From the NCBI RefSeq assembly GCF_900168195.1, contig NZ_FUYX01000003.1, forward strand, positions 124,001-188,000: DNA of 64,000 bases, given 5' to 3'. The DNA is from Allobosea thiooxidans. GTDB lineage: Bacteria; Pseudomonadota; Alphaproteobacteria; Rhizobiales; Beijerinckiaceae. Made by a program: the position numbers and the translations under genes. The notes beneath the pieces are model-generated. The model saw only the letters and a program-made list of their open reading frames with translations. It did no database searches and was not told the origin of the DNA. Positions 52,170-61,997 of the stretch are shown piece after piece. Each line of letters begins with the position of its first letter. Positions within the stretch are counted from its first letter, which is position 1.

Positions 52170-53609
52170 ATGTCGACCGCCGCGACCCGCTTCATCGAGG
52201 AGCCGGCCCGCTCCATCCCCGTCTCCGCCGAATATGATGTGCTCGTCGTCGGCGGAGGCCCCTCGGGCATCACCGCCGCCCTGGCAGCCGCCGAGGACGG
52301 CCTGCGCGTCGGGCTGATCGAGAGCCGCAGCTTCGTCGGCGGCAACATGACGATCGGCCTGCCGGTGCTCGGCTTCCTCGGCCAGAAGGGCAACCAGATC
52401 ATCGACGGGCTGCCGCAGAAATTCATCGAGCGGCTGCGCAAGGAGCGTGACGGCGCAAGCGAGCACCGGCCCTGCCCGCTCCACATGGGCATCACGCTGG
52501 TCGAGCCGGAGGCGGTGAAGACGGTCGCGCTGGAGATGCTGACCGAGGCCGGCGTGGATGTGCTTTTCTACACCTTCTTCGCCGGCGCGCTGGTCGAGAA
52601 CGACACGATCCGCGGCGTGATCACCGAGAGCAAGAGCGGCCGCACCGCGCTCCTCGCCAAGGTCGTGATCGATTGCAGCGGCGATGCCGATGTCGCCTAT
52701 AGCGCCGGGGTGCCGACCGAGAAGGGCAATGCCGATGGCGGCATGCAGCCGCCGACGCTGATGTTCTGCCTCGCCGGCGTCGATACCGATGCGCTCCGGC
52801 TCTCGATCGCCAACGCGCCTCCGGCCGCGCGCACCTATCTCACCGACTTCATCCCGGCCGAATATTTCGGCCAGAACCACCAGTTCATCGTCGTCGGCCT
52901 GCGCGAACTGATGGCCAAGGCCAAGGCCGAGCGCGGCCTCAAGATCCCGAACGAGCGCACGATCATCATCACGGGCCTGAAGAAGGGCGAGGTCTGGATC
53001 AACATGACCCGCGTCAAGGGCACGGACGGGACCGATGCCCGCAGCCTGACCAAGGGCGAGATCGAGGGCCGCGCCCAGATCGACGACATCGTCACCTATC
53101 TCGTCAATTACGTGCCGGGCTTCGAGAAGGCCTATTTCACCAAGACCGCACCCTTCCTCGGCATCCGCGAGACGCGCCGCATCCTCGGCCAATATGTGAT
53201 GACGCAGGAGGACGTGCTCGCCTGCACGCATTTCGACGACGCGATCGCGGTCGCGAGCTATCCGATCGACATCCACCGCCCGGCCGACGATGGCTGCACG
53301 CTGATCTGGTGCGGCGACTGCTACGACATTCCCTATCGCTCGCTGGTGCCGCAGAAGATCGGCAACCTGCTGGTCGCAGGTCGCAGCATCTCCGCGACGC
53401 ATGAGGCCATGGGCGCGATCCGCGTCATGGCGACCTGCATGGCGATGGGCGAGGCCGCCGGCCGCGCCGCCAAGATCTCGGTGCGCGGCAACCGGCCCCC
53501 GGCCGATATCGATGTCGGGGAACTGCGCCGCCAGCAGCTCGAGCACGGCGTCTACCTGCGCAACCCCGACGGCACCCGCGCCGGGCCGCCGAACCGCGCC
53601 GCGGCCTGA
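52170..53609 (+). CDS. FAD-dependent oxidoreductase
   Basis: The product has 479 residues. The dinucleotide motif YDVLVVGGGPSGITAALAA lies at residues 22-40, and the second FAD region is NLLVAGRSISATHEAMGAIR with VMATCMAMGEAAG near 405-435. Cysteines in LIWCGDCYDIPYR are notable. This corresponds to the FAD_oxidored family, whose members have few known substrates. It lies between the ABC importer and the kinase, so it probably oxidises the imported sugar alcohol or a derived acid; this is inference. Confidence 0.88.
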   Translation: MSTAATRFIEEPARSIPVSAEYDVLVVGGGPSGITAALAAAEDGLRVGLIESRSFVGGNMTIGLPVLGFLGQKGNQIIDGLPQKFIERLRKERDGASEHRPCPLHMGITLVEPEAVKTVALEMLTEAGVDVLFYTFFAGALVENDTIRGVITESKSGRTALLAKVVIDCSGDADVAYSAGVPTEKGNADGGMQPPTLMFCLAGVDTDALRLSIANAPPAARTYLTDFIPAEYFGQNHQFIVVGLRELMAKAKAERGLKIPNERTIIITGLKKGEVWINMTRVKGTDGTDARSLTKGEIEGRAQIDDIVTYLVNYVPGFEKAYFTKTAPFLGIRETRRILGQYVMTQEDVLACTHFDDAIAVASYPIDIHRPADDGCTLIWCGDCYDIPYRSLVPQKIGNLLVAGRSISATHEAMGAIRVMATCMAMGEAAGRAAKISVRGNRPPADIDVGELRRQQLEHGVYLRNPDGTRAGPPNRAAA

Positions 53610-53610
53610 G

Positions 53611-55266
53611 ATGGCCGGGCACTTCATCGGCATCGATGTCGGCACCGGCAGCGCCCGGGCCGGCATCTTCGACCGGACCGGGCGGATGCTCGCGACGGCG
53701 AAGCGCGACATTGCGCTCTATCGCGACGGCCCCGACATTGCCGAGCAGTCGAGCGCAAACATCTGGCAGGCGGTCTGCGCCGGCGTGCGCGAAGCGATGG
53801 CCCAGGCGGGTCTGGCGCCAGGCGATATCGCCGGCATCGGCTTCGATGCAACCTGTTCGCTGGTCGTGCTCGGGCCGGACGGCGCGTCACTGCCGGTGGG
53901 GCCGCATGGCGATGCGAACCGCGACATCATCGTCTGGATGGATCATCGCGCGCTCGGTCAAGCCGAACGCATCAACGCGAAGCAACATCCGGTCCTTGCC
54001 TATGTCGGCGGCACGATCTCGCCCGAGATGGAAACGCCGAAACTGCTCTGGCTCAAGGAGCACCTGCCCGCGACCTATGACGCCGCCTGGCAGTTCTTCG
54101 ACCTGCCGGATTTCCTGACCTGGCGCGCGACCGGCTCGCTGGCGCGCTCGACCTGCACGGTCACCTGCAAATGGACCTATCTCGCCCATGAGGGGCGCTG
54201 GGACGCGAGCTACTTCCGGCAGATCGGCCTCACCGATCTCGCCGATGATGGTTTCGTCCGGATTGGCACCGAGATCGTGCCGGGCGGTACCGCGCTCGGC
54301 AACGGACTCACGGAGCAGGCCGCTGCCGAGCTCGGCCTGAAGCCCGGCACCGCCGTCGCGGCCGGCCTGATCGACGCCCATGCCGGCGGCGTCGGCTCGG
54401 TCGGCGTGCGCTCCCCGCACGGCACGGCGCTGACCCGCATGGCCTATGTCTTCGGCACCTCGGCCTGCACCATGGCAAGCAGCCGCGAGCCGATCTTCAT
54501 CCCGGGTGTCTGGGGACCTTACTACGCGGCGATGGCACCGGGGCTCTGGCTCAACGAGGGCGGCCAGTCCGGTGCGGGCGCCGCCATCGACCAGCTGATC
54601 GGCTTTCACCCTGCCGCCCCGGAGGCGCAGCGCAGCGCCACGGCGCAGGGCCTCTCGCTGCCTGACTGGCTCGCTGCGCGCGCCGCGCAACATGTCGCCA
54701 AAGCTTCGGAGGCGGTGCATCTCGCCGGCGATCTCATCGTCGTACCGGACTTCCTCGGCAACCGCTCGCCCCATGCCGATCCGCAGGCACGGGCCGTGAT
54801 CGCCGGGCTGGGGATGGAGCAGGATCTCGACCATCTCGTCGCACTCTATGTCGCCGGGCTCACCGGCATCGGCTACGGGCTGCGCCAGATCATCGCGGCC
54901 AGCCGGGCGAAGGGGGCGACGATCGAGGCGATCGTGCTCAGCGGCGGCGCCGGCCGCCAGCCGCTGATCCGGCAATTGCTGGCGGACTGTTCCGGACTGC
55001 CGGTGCTCGTCCCCGACGACGTCGATCCCGTGCTTCTCGGCTCGGCCATGCTGGCCGCGAGCGCAGCCGGCGCCTTCCCCGGCCTTGGCGAAGCGATGAC
55101 CGCGATGGCGCCGGGGGCTGCCGTCTTCACCCCTGCCGGCGGCGAGATCGCCGAATGGCATGCCCGACGCCTCGCCGCCTTCGAGACGCTGCAGGTAGCC
55201 GCGCGCCAGGCAAGGGGGCTGATGCACCCGGCCCGACCTCAAGCCGTATCGGAGACCCCGACGTGA
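53611..55266 (+). CDS. FGGY-family carbohydrate kinase (D-ribulokinase-like)
   Basis: The product has 551 residues, starting one base after the previous stop. Two actin-like domains are seen: [19 protein letters not shown] at the start for phosphate binding, [17 protein letters not shown], and [15 protein letters not shown] with the probable catalytic Asp. [20 protein letters not shown] and [15 protein letters not shown] follow in the C-terminal half. Length and GTSAC-type motif agree with the ribulokinase subgroup. With the downstream ribitol 2-dehydrogenase it would convert D-ribulose to D-ribulose 5-phosphate. Its TGA overlaps the next GTG. Confidence 0.9.
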   Translation: MAGHFIGIDVGTGSARAGIFDRTGRMLATAKRDIALYRDGPDIAEQSSANIWQAVCAGVREAMAQAGLAPGDIAGIGFDATCSLVVLGPDGASLPVGPHGDANRDIIVWMDHRALGQAERINAKQHPVLAYVGGTISPEMETPKLLWLKEHLPATYDAAWQFFDLPDFLTWRATGSLARSTCTVTCKWTYLAHEGRWDASYFRQIGLTDLADDGFVRIGTEIVPGGTALGNGLTEQAAAELGLKPGTAVAAGLIDAHAGGVGSVGVRSPHGTALTRMAYVFGTSACTMASSREPIFIPGVWGPYYAAMAPGLWLNEGGQSGAGAAIDQLIGFHPAAPEAQRSATAQGLSLPDWLAARAAQHVAKASEAVHLAGDLIVVPDFLGNRSPHADPQARAVIAGLGMEQDLDHLVALYVAGLTGIGYGLRQIIAASRAKGATIEAIVLSGGAGRQPLIRQLLADCSGLPVLVPDDVDPVLLGSAMLAASAAGAFPGLGEAMTAMAPGAAVFTPAGGEIAEWHARRLAAFETLQVAARQARGLMHPARPQAVSETPT

Positions 55267-55991
55267 CCCAGGAACTGACCGGAAAAACCGCAGCGATCAC
55301 CGGCGCGGCCTCGGGGATCGGGCTGGCCTGCGCGAAGCGGCTGCTGGCCGCTGGGGCGCGCGTGGCCCTTGTCGATCGTGACGGCGAGGCTCTCGCGGTG
55401 GCGTGCAAATCCCTCGGCAGCGAAGCCATTCCGCTCGTCGTCGACCTGACGGATCCCGCCTCCGTCGCCGGCATGCTGCCGCAGATCCTCGACAAGGCCG
55501 GCCCGCTCGACATCTTCCATGCCAATGCCGGCGCCTATGTCGGTGGCCCGGTGAGCGAGGGCGATCCCGATGCCTGGGACCGCATGCTGAATCTCAACGT
55601 CAACGCCGTCTTCCGCAGCATCCATGCCGTGCTGCCGCACATGATTGAGCGCAAGACCGGCGACATCCTCGTCACCAGCTCGGTTGCCGGCGTGGTTCCG
55701 GTGGTGTGGGAACCGGTCTACACGGCCTCGAAACATGCGGTGCAGGCCTTCGTCCATACGCTGCGCCGGCAGGTGATCCCCCATGGCCTGCGTGTGGGGG
55801 CGGTGCTGCCCGGCCCCGTCGTCACGGCCCTGATCGCCGACTGGCCGCAGGAGAAGCTCGACGCCGAGCGCGCCCGCGGCGGGCTCATCGAGCCGGAGGA
55901 GGTGGCGGAAGCGGTGCACTTCATGCTGACGCGCCCGCGCAATGTCACGATCCGCGACCTCGTCATCCTGCCGCAGAGCACGGATCTTTGA
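55263..55991 (+). CDS. rbtD: Ribitol 2-dehydrogenase
   Basis: This 242-residue short-chain dehydrogenase starts at a GTG overlapping the kinase stop. TGAASGIG at residues 13-20 binds NAD, Ser is in [11 protein letters not shown], and YTASK holds the catalytic Tyr and Lys. Long blocks such as [29 protein letters not shown] and [18 protein letters not shown] closely match, as I recall it, the Klebsiella ribitol dehydrogenase. The reaction is ribitol + NAD to D-ribulose. It ends the putative ribitol operon; an IS remnant follows. Confidence 0.93.
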   Translation: MTQELTGKTAAITGAASGIGLACAKRLLAAGARVALVDRDGEALAVACKSLGSEAIPLVVDLTDPASVAGMLPQILDKAGPLDIFHANAGAYVGGPVSEGDPDAWDRMLNLNVNAVFRSIHAVLPHMIERKTGDILVTSSVAGVVPVVWEPVYTASKHAVQAFVHTLRRQVIPHGLRVGAVLPGPVVTALIADWPQEKLDAERARGGLIEPEEVAEAVHFMLTRPRNVTIRDLVILPQSTDL

Positions 55992-56000
55992 GGTGCACCA

Positions 56001-56145
56001 GGCAAAGACCGGCGTCGAATAGCACTGTATCGCCCCGGCAAGCCGATGCAGAACGCCCTTGTCGAGAGCTTCAGCAGGCGCTTCCGGAGCGAGTGCCTAA
56101 GCGCCACGCTGTTCTCGACGCTCGCCGAGGCCCGTAGCGCTGCCT
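56001..56145 (+). pseudogene. IS3-family transposase remnant (integrase core end)
   Basis: The fragment keeps GVE then, after a stop in place of the usual Trp, H-C-I-A-P, and in the next frame GKPMQNALVESFSRRFRSEC and LFSTLAEARS. This is the C-terminal DDE region (catalytic Glu) of an IS3-type OrfB. It carries a TGG-to-TAG nonsense change and a single-base loss in GCCCCGG that shifts frame. No terminal repeats or start are left, so it is a relic. Confidence 0.82.
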
Positions 56146-56197
56146 CCCCTTCCGCCAGCGTTTCCCGATCTCGGCCCCTCAGGCTTCCGCATCCGCG

Positions 56198-56890
56198 CTA
56201 ATCCAGCAATCTGCGCTCCAGCGCGACGTCGACGCAGCCTTGGATGTGGCCGTGCAGCAGGCGCCGCCCCTCGTCCGCGTCGCGGCGCAGTGCGCAATCG
56301 AGGAGCGCGCGGTGCTCGCCGATCGAGGTCGGCCCCCAGAAGATGAAGAAGACCATCTGGTAGCGCAGATAGCGCTCGTAGATCCCGGCATGGAGATCGA
56401 GCAGCGCCTTCGAGCCGCAGGCCGAGACCAGCGCTTGATGGAATTCGAAATCGTAGCGCTTCCATTGCATCGTGCCGGAATCGTCCCCGGCCAGCAGCCG
56501 CTCCTCCATCCGGGCGAGCTTGTGGTGGGCTGCGACGACGCGCCCCTCCCATTCCATGTCGCCGGCCGCGAAGGACTGCGCGAGAGCATGACTCTCGATC
56601 AGCAACCGCAGCTCGGCGAGCTCCGCCAGTTCGCTCGCCGTGCAGGGCGCCACCTGGAAACCGCGCTGGCCTTCGGCGACGACGAGCCCCTCCGGAACCA
56701 GGCGGCTCAGGATCTCGCGCAATGTGCTGATGCCTACGCCATAAACGGGGCGCAGCTTGTCCAGCGTCAGCCTCTGCCCCGGCTGCAGCCGCCCGAACAC
56801 GATATCCTGCCGGATGCGCTCATAGGCCTGCTCGCCGGTCGAAAGCGCGGCGACTTCTTCGCCGCCCCCATCTGCTGCTGCGTCCGCCAT
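56198..56890 (-). CDS. GntR-family regulator, FCD subfamily
   Basis: The product has 230 residues from the ATG at 56890. The winged helix (about 15-80) shows AYERIRQDIVFGRLQPGQRL and GVGISTLREILSRLVPEGLV. The all-helical FCD effector domain (about 90-220) shows RLLIESHALAQSF and DFEFHQALVSACGS, with metal-type Asp/His residues in the latter and EHRALLDCALRRD. It is divergent from a dehydroquinase gene and likely regulates it. FCD ligands are usually small carboxylates, fitting quinate or shikimate metabolism. Confidence 0.92.
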   Translation of the reverse strand: MADAAADGGGEEVAALSTGEQAYERIRQDIVFGRLQPGQRLTLDKLRPVYGVGISTLREILSRLVPEGLVVAEGQRGFQVAPCTASELAELAELRLLIESHALAQSFAAGDMEWEGRVVAAHHKLARMEERLLAGDDSGTMQWKRYDFEFHQALVSACGSKALLDLHAGIYERYLRYQMVFFIFWGPTSIGEHRALLDCALRRDADEGRRLLHGHIQGCVDVALERRLLD

Positions 56891-56995
56891 CCCGCCTCGC
56901 CTCGCCTGGAGCCCCAAGCCTAAGGCACCTGTCCTTTCGAGCCAACAGGAAAAGCGGCGCATTCCCGTAACAGCAGACGATCCTAAAATTATCAG

Positions 56996-57023
56996 TTGAT
57001 TTGTAGTTACCCCTCGATAAGAT
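56996..57023 (+). promoter_or_regulatory. Candidate promoter of aroQ copy 1
   Basis: TTGATT (56996-57001) and TAAGAT (57018-57023) are separated by 16 bases, 61 bases before the ATG. The -35 overlaps the short palindrome ATCAGTTGAT, which may be part of a GntR operator. Confidence 0.4.
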
Positions 57024-57083
57024 GCCGACACAAGAAGCAGGCGGAGCCGTCAACTCCGTCGCGAACGGTACCGGGAGGACATC

Positions 57084-57551
57084 ATGGTGGCGGGCGAGAA
57101 GCCGGCAGCCCGGCGCGGCTGCATCTACATCCTGAACGGCCCGAACCTGAACCTGCTCGGTCAGCGCGAACCGGCCGTCTATGGCAGCACGACCCTGGCG
57201 CAGATCCGGGAGCGCTGTGAGGCCAAGGCGAAATCGCTCGGCTTCACCGTCGATTTCCGCCAGACCAATTTCGAGGGCGAGCTCGTCGAAAGCGTGCAGC
57301 AGGCCCGGCAGGAAGCTTGTGGGATCATCATCAACCCCGCCGGCTACAGCTTCACCTCGGTCGCCCTGCTCGACGCGCTGAAGATGTTCGAGCGTCCCAA
57401 GATCGAGCTGCACATCTCGAATGTGCATGCGCGCGAGAGCATCTACCACAACTCGCTCGTCTCGCGGACGGCGACGGGGATCATCGTCGGGATGGGCGCC
57501 GCCGGATATGAGCTCGCGATCCAGGCGATGGCCGGCCTGGTGGACGCCTGA
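57084..57551 (+). CDS. aroQ: Type II 3-dehydroquinate dehydratase, copy 1
   Basis: This 155-residue small enzyme shows all family marks: [20 protein letters not shown] with the active-site Tyr, NPAGYSFTSVALLDAL, and ELHISNVHARE with the catalytic His. It interconverts 3-dehydroquinate and 3-dehydroshikimate. The start is the ATG at 57084 with a GGGAGG ribosome site. It faces the TetR gene and is divergent from a GntR regulator. A second copy with only moderate similarity occurs at 61537, so this one could serve catabolic or biosynthetic use. Confidence 0.95.
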   Translation: MVAGEKPAARRGCIYILNGPNLNLLGQREPAVYGSTTLAQIRERCEAKAKSLGFTVDFRQTNFEGELVESVQQARQEACGIIINPAGYSFTSVALLDALKMFERPKIELHISNVHARESIYHNSLVSRTATGIIVGMGAAGYELAIQAMAGLVDA

Positions 57552-57601
57552 CGATGGCCGCCGGGGCCGATGTCAGGCTCGATGGCCAGCGGCAGAGGCG
57601 A

Positions 57602-58267
57602 TCAGCGGCGCAGCATCCGCAGCACGGTGTCGATCGCGCTCTCCCGGCGACGGGCCAGAGCTTCCGGCGCACCCATGTCGTGGCCGAAGACCTGGCGGAT
57701 GCTGGCGCGGTTCGAGACGTTGTAGAAGGCCAGCGCGCTGATCGTCAGATGGATGTCGATCGGCTCGATCCCCGGACGGAAAACCCCGGATGCGACACCG
57801 CGCCCATAGGCCTCGCGGATCACGTCGATCCCCGAGAGGTTGAGGGTGGCGATCCGGTCGGAGGTCGCGAGATGCCGGCCGTGATGGATGTTCTCGATCA
57901 TCACCATCCGGACGAAATCCGGGTTCTCGGCATGGTAGTCGAAGGTGAATCCGGTCAGCCGCGCCATCGCCTCCTCCGGCTCAAGGCTGGCGAGGTCGAG
58001 ACCACGCTCGAAGGCGCGGATGCGCTCGTACATCTCCTCGAGGACGGCGCGGTAAAGCCCCTCCTTGTCTCCGAAATAGTAGTAGATCATCCGCTTGCTG
58101 GTGGCGGTACGGGCCGCGATCTCGTCGACGCGGGCGCCGCTCAGCCCGTTCTCGACGAATTCCAGCCGTGCCGCATCGAGGATGCTGCGCCGCACCCCTT
58201 CCGGATCCTGCGTCCAGGACGCCGATCTGCGCCCTGCCCCGCGCGGCCGGATCGCTGCCTTGCTCAT
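57602..58267 (-). CDS. TetR-family transcriptional regulator
   Basis: The product has 221 residues. The TetR helix-turn-helix (about 25-75) is RRSILDAARLEFVENGLSGA then IAARTATSKRMIYYYFGDKE. The C-terminal domain resembles the TetR_C family with DYHAENPDFVRMVMIEN. It is divergent from the ABC transporter operon at 58488 and presumably represses it through the inverted repeat between them. The gene ends 50 bases from the stop of the convergent aroQ gene. Confidence 0.93.
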   Translation of the reverse strand: MSKAAIRPRGAGRRSASWTQDPEGVRRSILDAARLEFVENGLSGARVDEIAARTATSKRMIYYYFGDKEGLYRAVLEEMYERIRAFERGLDLASLEPEEAMARLTGFTFDYHAENPDFVRMVMIENIHHGRHLATSDRIATLNLSGIDVIREAYGRGVASGVFRPGIEPIDIHLTISALAFYNVSNRASIRQVFGHDMGAPEALARRRESAIDTVLRMLRR

Positions 58268-58314
58268 GCTTCACCTCGGGCGCCGCATTCCGCAGCGTTC
58301 GATTTCGACGTCAA

Positions 58315-58364
58315 TTGGACAAGGCGGTTAATTCCGCTTGACCAAATGGACTAACCGGTACAAT
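58315..58364 (+). promoter_or_regulatory. TetR-type operator overlapping a promoter
   Basis: TTGGACAAG (58315-58323) and CTTGACCAA (58337-58345) form inverted half-sites with one mismatch. The right half includes a -35-like TTGACC (58338-58343); TACAAT (58359-58364) is the -10, with a 15-bp spacer. The operator would block this promoter when TetR is bound. Confidence 0.5.
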
Positions 58365-58487
58365 TAACACGTGGCGATCCCGGCGCAAGCCGGCGAGCCG
58401 CCGCAAAGGCCCTCGGAGAAGGGCCGCATATACAAGACGGGACCCGGATCGACCCCACCAAGAAGGTCGGCCGTTCAGGGAAGCGCC

Positions 58488-59156
58488 ATGAACTACAAGC
58501 TGGATTTCACGCCCGTCATCGACGGGCTGCCCGATCTGCTCTGGGGCTGCCTGGGCACCTTCCTGCTGGCGCTCAGCGGCATGGCGCTGGCCATCGTCAT
58601 CGGCATCGGCGGCGTGATCCTGCGCGACTCGCGCTTCGCCCCGGCGCGCTGGCTGGTGAAGGCCTTCGTCGAGCTGATCCGCAACACGCCCTTCCTGGTC
58701 CAGATCTTCTTCATCTATTTCGCGCTGCCGCTGGCGGGCCTCAGGCTCGATCCGACTCCGACCGCTATCATCGCGCTCGGCATCAATGGCGGCGCCTATG
58801 CCATCGAGATCATCCGCGGCGGCGTGCAGTCGATCGGCAAGGGCCAGATCGAGGCGGGACTGGCGCTCGGCCTGCACAAGGCGCAGGTCTTCCGGCTGAT
58901 CGTGCTGAAGCCGGCGCTGCGGGCGATCTTTCCCTCACTCACAAGCCAGTTCGTGCTGCTGACGCTGACCACCAGCGTTGCCTCGGCGATCTCGGCCTAT
59001 GAGCTGACCTCGGTGGCGCAGCGGATCGAATCCGACAGTTTCCGCTCCTTCGAGGTCTACGGCACGATCACGCTGTTCTACCTCGCGATCTCCTGGGTGA
59101 TGATGCGCTTCTTCGCGCTGATCTCGGCCCGCTACTTCAGCTATCCGGTGAAGTGA
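58488..59156 (+). CDS. Polar-solute ABC transporter permease 1 (HisM-like)
   Basis: The product has 222 residues from the ATG at 58488 with AGGGA upstream. It has about five membrane helices starting with LLWGCLGTFLLALSGMALAI. The family region FVELIRNTPFLVQIFFIYF and EAA-type loop GQIEAGLALGLHKAQVFRLIV place it in the HisMQ group. This group carries amino acids but also opines and other small acids. In this setting the cargo is more likely quinate or shikimate, by context only. Confidence 0.92.
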   Translation: MNYKLDFTPVIDGLPDLLWGCLGTFLLALSGMALAIVIGIGGVILRDSRFAPARWLVKAFVELIRNTPFLVQIFFIYFALPLAGLRLDPTPTAIIALGINGGAYAIEIIRGGVQSIGKGQIEAGLALGLHKAQVFRLIVLKPALRAIFPSLTSQFVLLTLTTSVASAISAYELTSVAQRIESDSFRSFEVYGTITLFYLAISWVMMRFFALISARYFSYPVK

Positions 59157-59163
59157 GGGCGCG

Positions 59164-59805
59164 ATGGGCTGGAACGAATTCCTCTTCCTCCTCACCGGTC
59201 TGAAATGGACCGTGGCGCTCTCGGCCATCGGCTTCGTCGGCGGCGGCCTGTTCGGGCTCGGCGTCGCGCTGCTGCGCACCTCCGGCATCGCGCCGGCGGA
59301 GCGCGTCACCGCCGGCTACATCGCGCTGTTCCAGGGCACGCCGCTGCTGATGCAGCTCTTCGTGGTCTATTACGGCCTCGCCCTGATCGGGCTGAAGCTC
59401 GATGCCTGGGTCGCGGTCGCGATCGGCTTCACGCTCCATGCCAGCGCCTATCTCGGCGAGATCTGGCGCGGCTCGATCGAGGCCGTGCCGAAAGGCCAGA
59501 CCGAGGCGGCGAAGGCGCTGAGCCTGCACTACGTCTCGCGGATGAAGGACGTCATCCTGCCGCAGGCGATCCGCATCTCGCTGCCGGCGACGATCGGCTT
59601 CCTGGTCCAGCTGATCAAGGGCACGTCGCTCGCGGCCATCGTCGGCTTCACCGAGCTGACGCGGGCCGGCAACATCGTCTCCAACCAGATCTTCCAGCCG
59701 CTCCTCGTCTTCGGGATCGTCGGCATCCTCTACTTCCTGCTGTGCTGGCCGCTTTCGCTCTACGGCTCGCATCTGGAGCGCCGCATGGCGATCGCCTCAC
59801 GCTGA
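59164..59805 (+). CDS. Polar-solute ABC transporter permease 2 (HisQ-like)
   Basis: The product has 213 residues with about five membrane helices. The family region is YIALFQGTPLLMQLFVVYYG, and the EAA loop is GQTEAAKALSLHYVSRMKDV. It begins seven bases after permease 1. The two permeases form a heterodimer typical of polar amino acid-type importers. Confidence 0.93.
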   Translation: MGWNEFLFLLTGLKWTVALSAIGFVGGGLFGLGVALLRTSGIAPAERVTAGYIALFQGTPLLMQLFVVYYGLALIGLKLDAWVAVAIGFTLHASAYLGEIWRGSIEAVPKGQTEAAKALSLHYVSRMKDVILPQAIRISLPATIGFLVQLIKGTSLAAIVGFTELTRAGNIVSNQIFQPLLVFGIVGILYFLLCWPLSLYGSHLERRMAIASR

Positions 59806-59857
59806 GCAGACCCGGTTCAACGCCTAGACCAACCACCAAAGAAAGAGGGAGAGAAAC

Positions 59858-60691
59858 ATGACCAGGATGAAGTCCACCCGCCGCAGCCTGCTGATCGCCG
59901 GCGCCGCCGCGCTGGCCCTGCCGGCGGTGATCGGCACCCCTGCCCAGGCCATCACCCCGGCCGAGATCAAGGCCAAGGGCAAGCTCGTCGTCGGCATCCA
60001 GGGCGACAACCCGCCCTGGGGCTTCGTCACCAGCGCCGGCAAGCAGGACGGCCTCGACGCCGACATCGCCACGCTCTTCGCCAAGGAGCTCGGCGTGCAG
60101 GTCGAGTTCGTGCCGCTCGAGGTCAACAACCGCATCCCGGCGCTGACCACCGGCCGCGTCGACGTGCTGTTCGCGACCATGGCGATGCTGCCGGAGCGCG
60201 CCAAGGCGGTGCAGTTCTCCAAGCCCTATGTCGCCAACACCATCGTGTTCATCGGGCCCAAGAAGGACAAGATCACCACCAACGAGGACATGGGCCGCTA
60301 CACCATCGCCGTTGCCAAGGGCGCGGCGCAGGATACGCAGGTGACCAAGAACGCGCCGCCGAACACGGTGATCCGCCGCTATGACGGCGATGCGCCCTCG
60401 ATTCAGGCGCTGGTCTCCGGCCAGGTCCAGGCGATCGGCGGCAACATCTTCTACATGCAGCGCATCGAGCAGGGCCGGCCCGGCGAATTCGAGAACAAGC
60501 TCGAATTCCAGAACCTCTACAACGGCGCCTGCACCCGCCTCGGCGAGAAGGAGATCAACGCAGCGATCAACACGTTCATCGACAAGATCAAGGCCAATGG
60601 CGAGCTGCAGAAGGTCTACGACAAGTGGATGAAGGTGCCGGTCCACAAGTTCCCGGACAGCCTCGAAGGCATCACCTTCACGGCAAGCTGA
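59858..60691 (+). CDS. ABC transporter substrate-binding protein (family 3)
   Basis: The product has 277 residues with a twin-arginine-like signal ([20 protein letters not shown]). The mature chain shows the family 3 pattern [17 protein letters not shown] and [21 protein letters not shown] is where the ligand alpha-carboxylate is usually held, which fits a carboxylate ligand. A GGGAGAG ribosome site precedes the ATG. It is the periplasmic receptor of this importer. Confidence 0.93.
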   Translation: MTRMKSTRRSLLIAGAAALALPAVIGTPAQAITPAEIKAKGKLVVGIQGDNPPWGFVTSAGKQDGLDADIATLFAKELGVQVEFVPLEVNNRIPALTTGRVDVLFATMAMLPERAKAVQFSKPYVANTIVFIGPKKDKITTNEDMGRYTIAVAKGAAQDTQVTKNAPPNTVIRRYDGDAPSIQALVSGQVQAIGGNIFYMQRIEQGRPGEFENKLEFQNLYNGACTRLGEKEINAAINTFIDKIKANGELQKVYDKWMKVPVHKFPDSLEGITFTAS

Positions 60692-60717
60692 GCCGGCGAA
60701 GAAACGGGATCAGGGCC

Positions 60718-61491
60718 ATGAACCAGCCTGCCTCGCAGAGCATCGCTTCGGCGGACACCATGATCGCCATGGCGCATGTCGAGAAATGGTATGGCGACTT
60801 CCAGGCCCTGAGCGACATCAACCTCACGGTCCGCAAGGGCGAGCGCATCGTCCTGTGCGGACCGTCAGGCTCCGGCAAATCGACGCTGATCCGCTGCATC
60901 AACCATCTGGAGACCTACCAGAAGGGCGAGATTCGGGTCGGCGGCACGCGGCTGGGAGACGATGCCCGGACCATCGACGCGGTGCGTCGCGAGGTCGGCA
61001 TGGTCTTCCAGCACTTCAACCTGTTCCCGCACATGACCGTGCTGCAGAACTGCATGCTGGCGCCGATGCGCTCGCTGCGCCTCGGCAAGGCGGAGGCCGA
61101 AGCCACCGCCCGCCAGCTGCTCGGCCGGGTCAAGATCCTGGAACAGGCGGAGAAGTATCCGGCCCAGCTCTCGGGCGGGCAGCAGCAGCGCGTCGCCATC
61201 GCCCGGGCGCTCTGCATGAAGCCGAAGGTGATGCTGTTCGACGAGCCGACCTCGGCCCTCGACCCCGAGATGGTCAAGGAGGTGCTCGACACCATGATCG
61301 CGCTCGCCGAGGAGGGCATGACGATGATCTGCGTCACCCATGAGATGGGCTTCGCCCGGCAGGTGGCGGACCGCGTCATCTTCATGGCCAACGGCGCCAT
61401 CGTCGAGGAAGCGCCGCCGGAGGCGTTCTTCCACAATCCGCGCCATGAGCGGACGCGGAAGTTCCTCGGCGAAATCCTGCACAAGCACTGA
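60718..61491 (+). CDS. Polar-solute ABC transporter ATP-binding protein
   Basis: The product has 257 residues with Walker [11 protein letters not shown]-loop [16 protein letters not shown] signature [15 protein letters not shown], Walker [15 protein letters not shown] and the H-loop His in [16 protein letters not shown]. The sequence is of the GlnQ/HisP subgroup. It completes a four-subunit importer, in contrast to the ribitol importer upstream that lacks an ATPase. The dehydroquinase gene follows after 45 bases. Confidence 0.96.
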   Translation: MNQPASQSIASADTMIAMAHVEKWYGDFQALSDINLTVRKGERIVLCGPSGSGKSTLIRCINHLETYQKGEIRVGGTRLGDDARTIDAVRREVGMVFQHFNLFPHMTVLQNCMLAPMRSLRLGKAEAEATARQLLGRVKILEQAEKYPAQLSGGQQQRVAIARALCMKPKVMLFDEPTSALDPEMVKEVLDTMIALAEEGMTMICVTHEMGFARQVADRVIFMANGAIVEEAPPEAFFHNPRHERTRKFLGEILHKH

Positions 61492-61536
61492 AACGCCGCC
61501 CGGCCTGTCCGGCCGCCCGCAACGAAAGCGCAATCG

Positions 61537-61986
61537 ATGTCACGCCTCGTCTATGTCCTGAACGGCCCGAATTTGAACCTGCTCGGCAAGCGCCAGCCGC
61601 ATATCTACGGGCATGAGACGCTGGCCGATGTCGAGCGCGATTGCCGGGCGCTCGCCGGGGAACTCGGTCTGACGCTGCGCTTCCACCAGTCCAACCGCGA
61701 ATATGAGATCATCGACTGGATCCACGAGGCACGCGAGGAAGCGGGCGGCATCGTCATCAACCCCGCCGCCTTCACCCATACCTCGGTGGCGGTGCTCGAT
61801 GCGCTCAACACCTTCGAGGGGCCGGTGATCGAATGCCATATCTCGAACGTGCACAAGCGCGAGGCCTTCAGGCACCATTCCTATGTCTCGCTGCGCGCCG
61901 ACGGCGTCATCGCCGGCTTCGGCACGCAGGGTTACCAGCTCGCGCTCAGGCGCGTCGCCCGGTTGATCGACGACAAGGCCGCGTGA
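61537..61986 (+). CDS. aroQ: Type II 3-dehydroquinate dehydratase, copy 2
   Basis: The product has 149 residues with [38 protein letters not shown] and [20 protein letters not shown]. All active-site residues are kept (Tyr, Asn, His, Arg). It is more like the common AroQ (HTSVA) than copy 1 (FTSVA). Being inside the transporter operon and followed by oxidoreductases, it likely converts 3-dehydroquinate from quinate oxidation into 3-dehydroshikimate. Confidence 0.94.
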   Translation: MSRLVYVLNGPNLNLLGKRQPHIYGHETLADVERDCRALAGELGLTLRFHQSNREYEIIDWIHEAREEAGGIVINPAAFTHTSVAVLDALNTFEGPVIECHISNVHKREAFRHHSYVSLRADGVIAGFGTQGYQLALRRVARLIDDKAA

Positions 61987-61997
61987 GGACCGATCCG

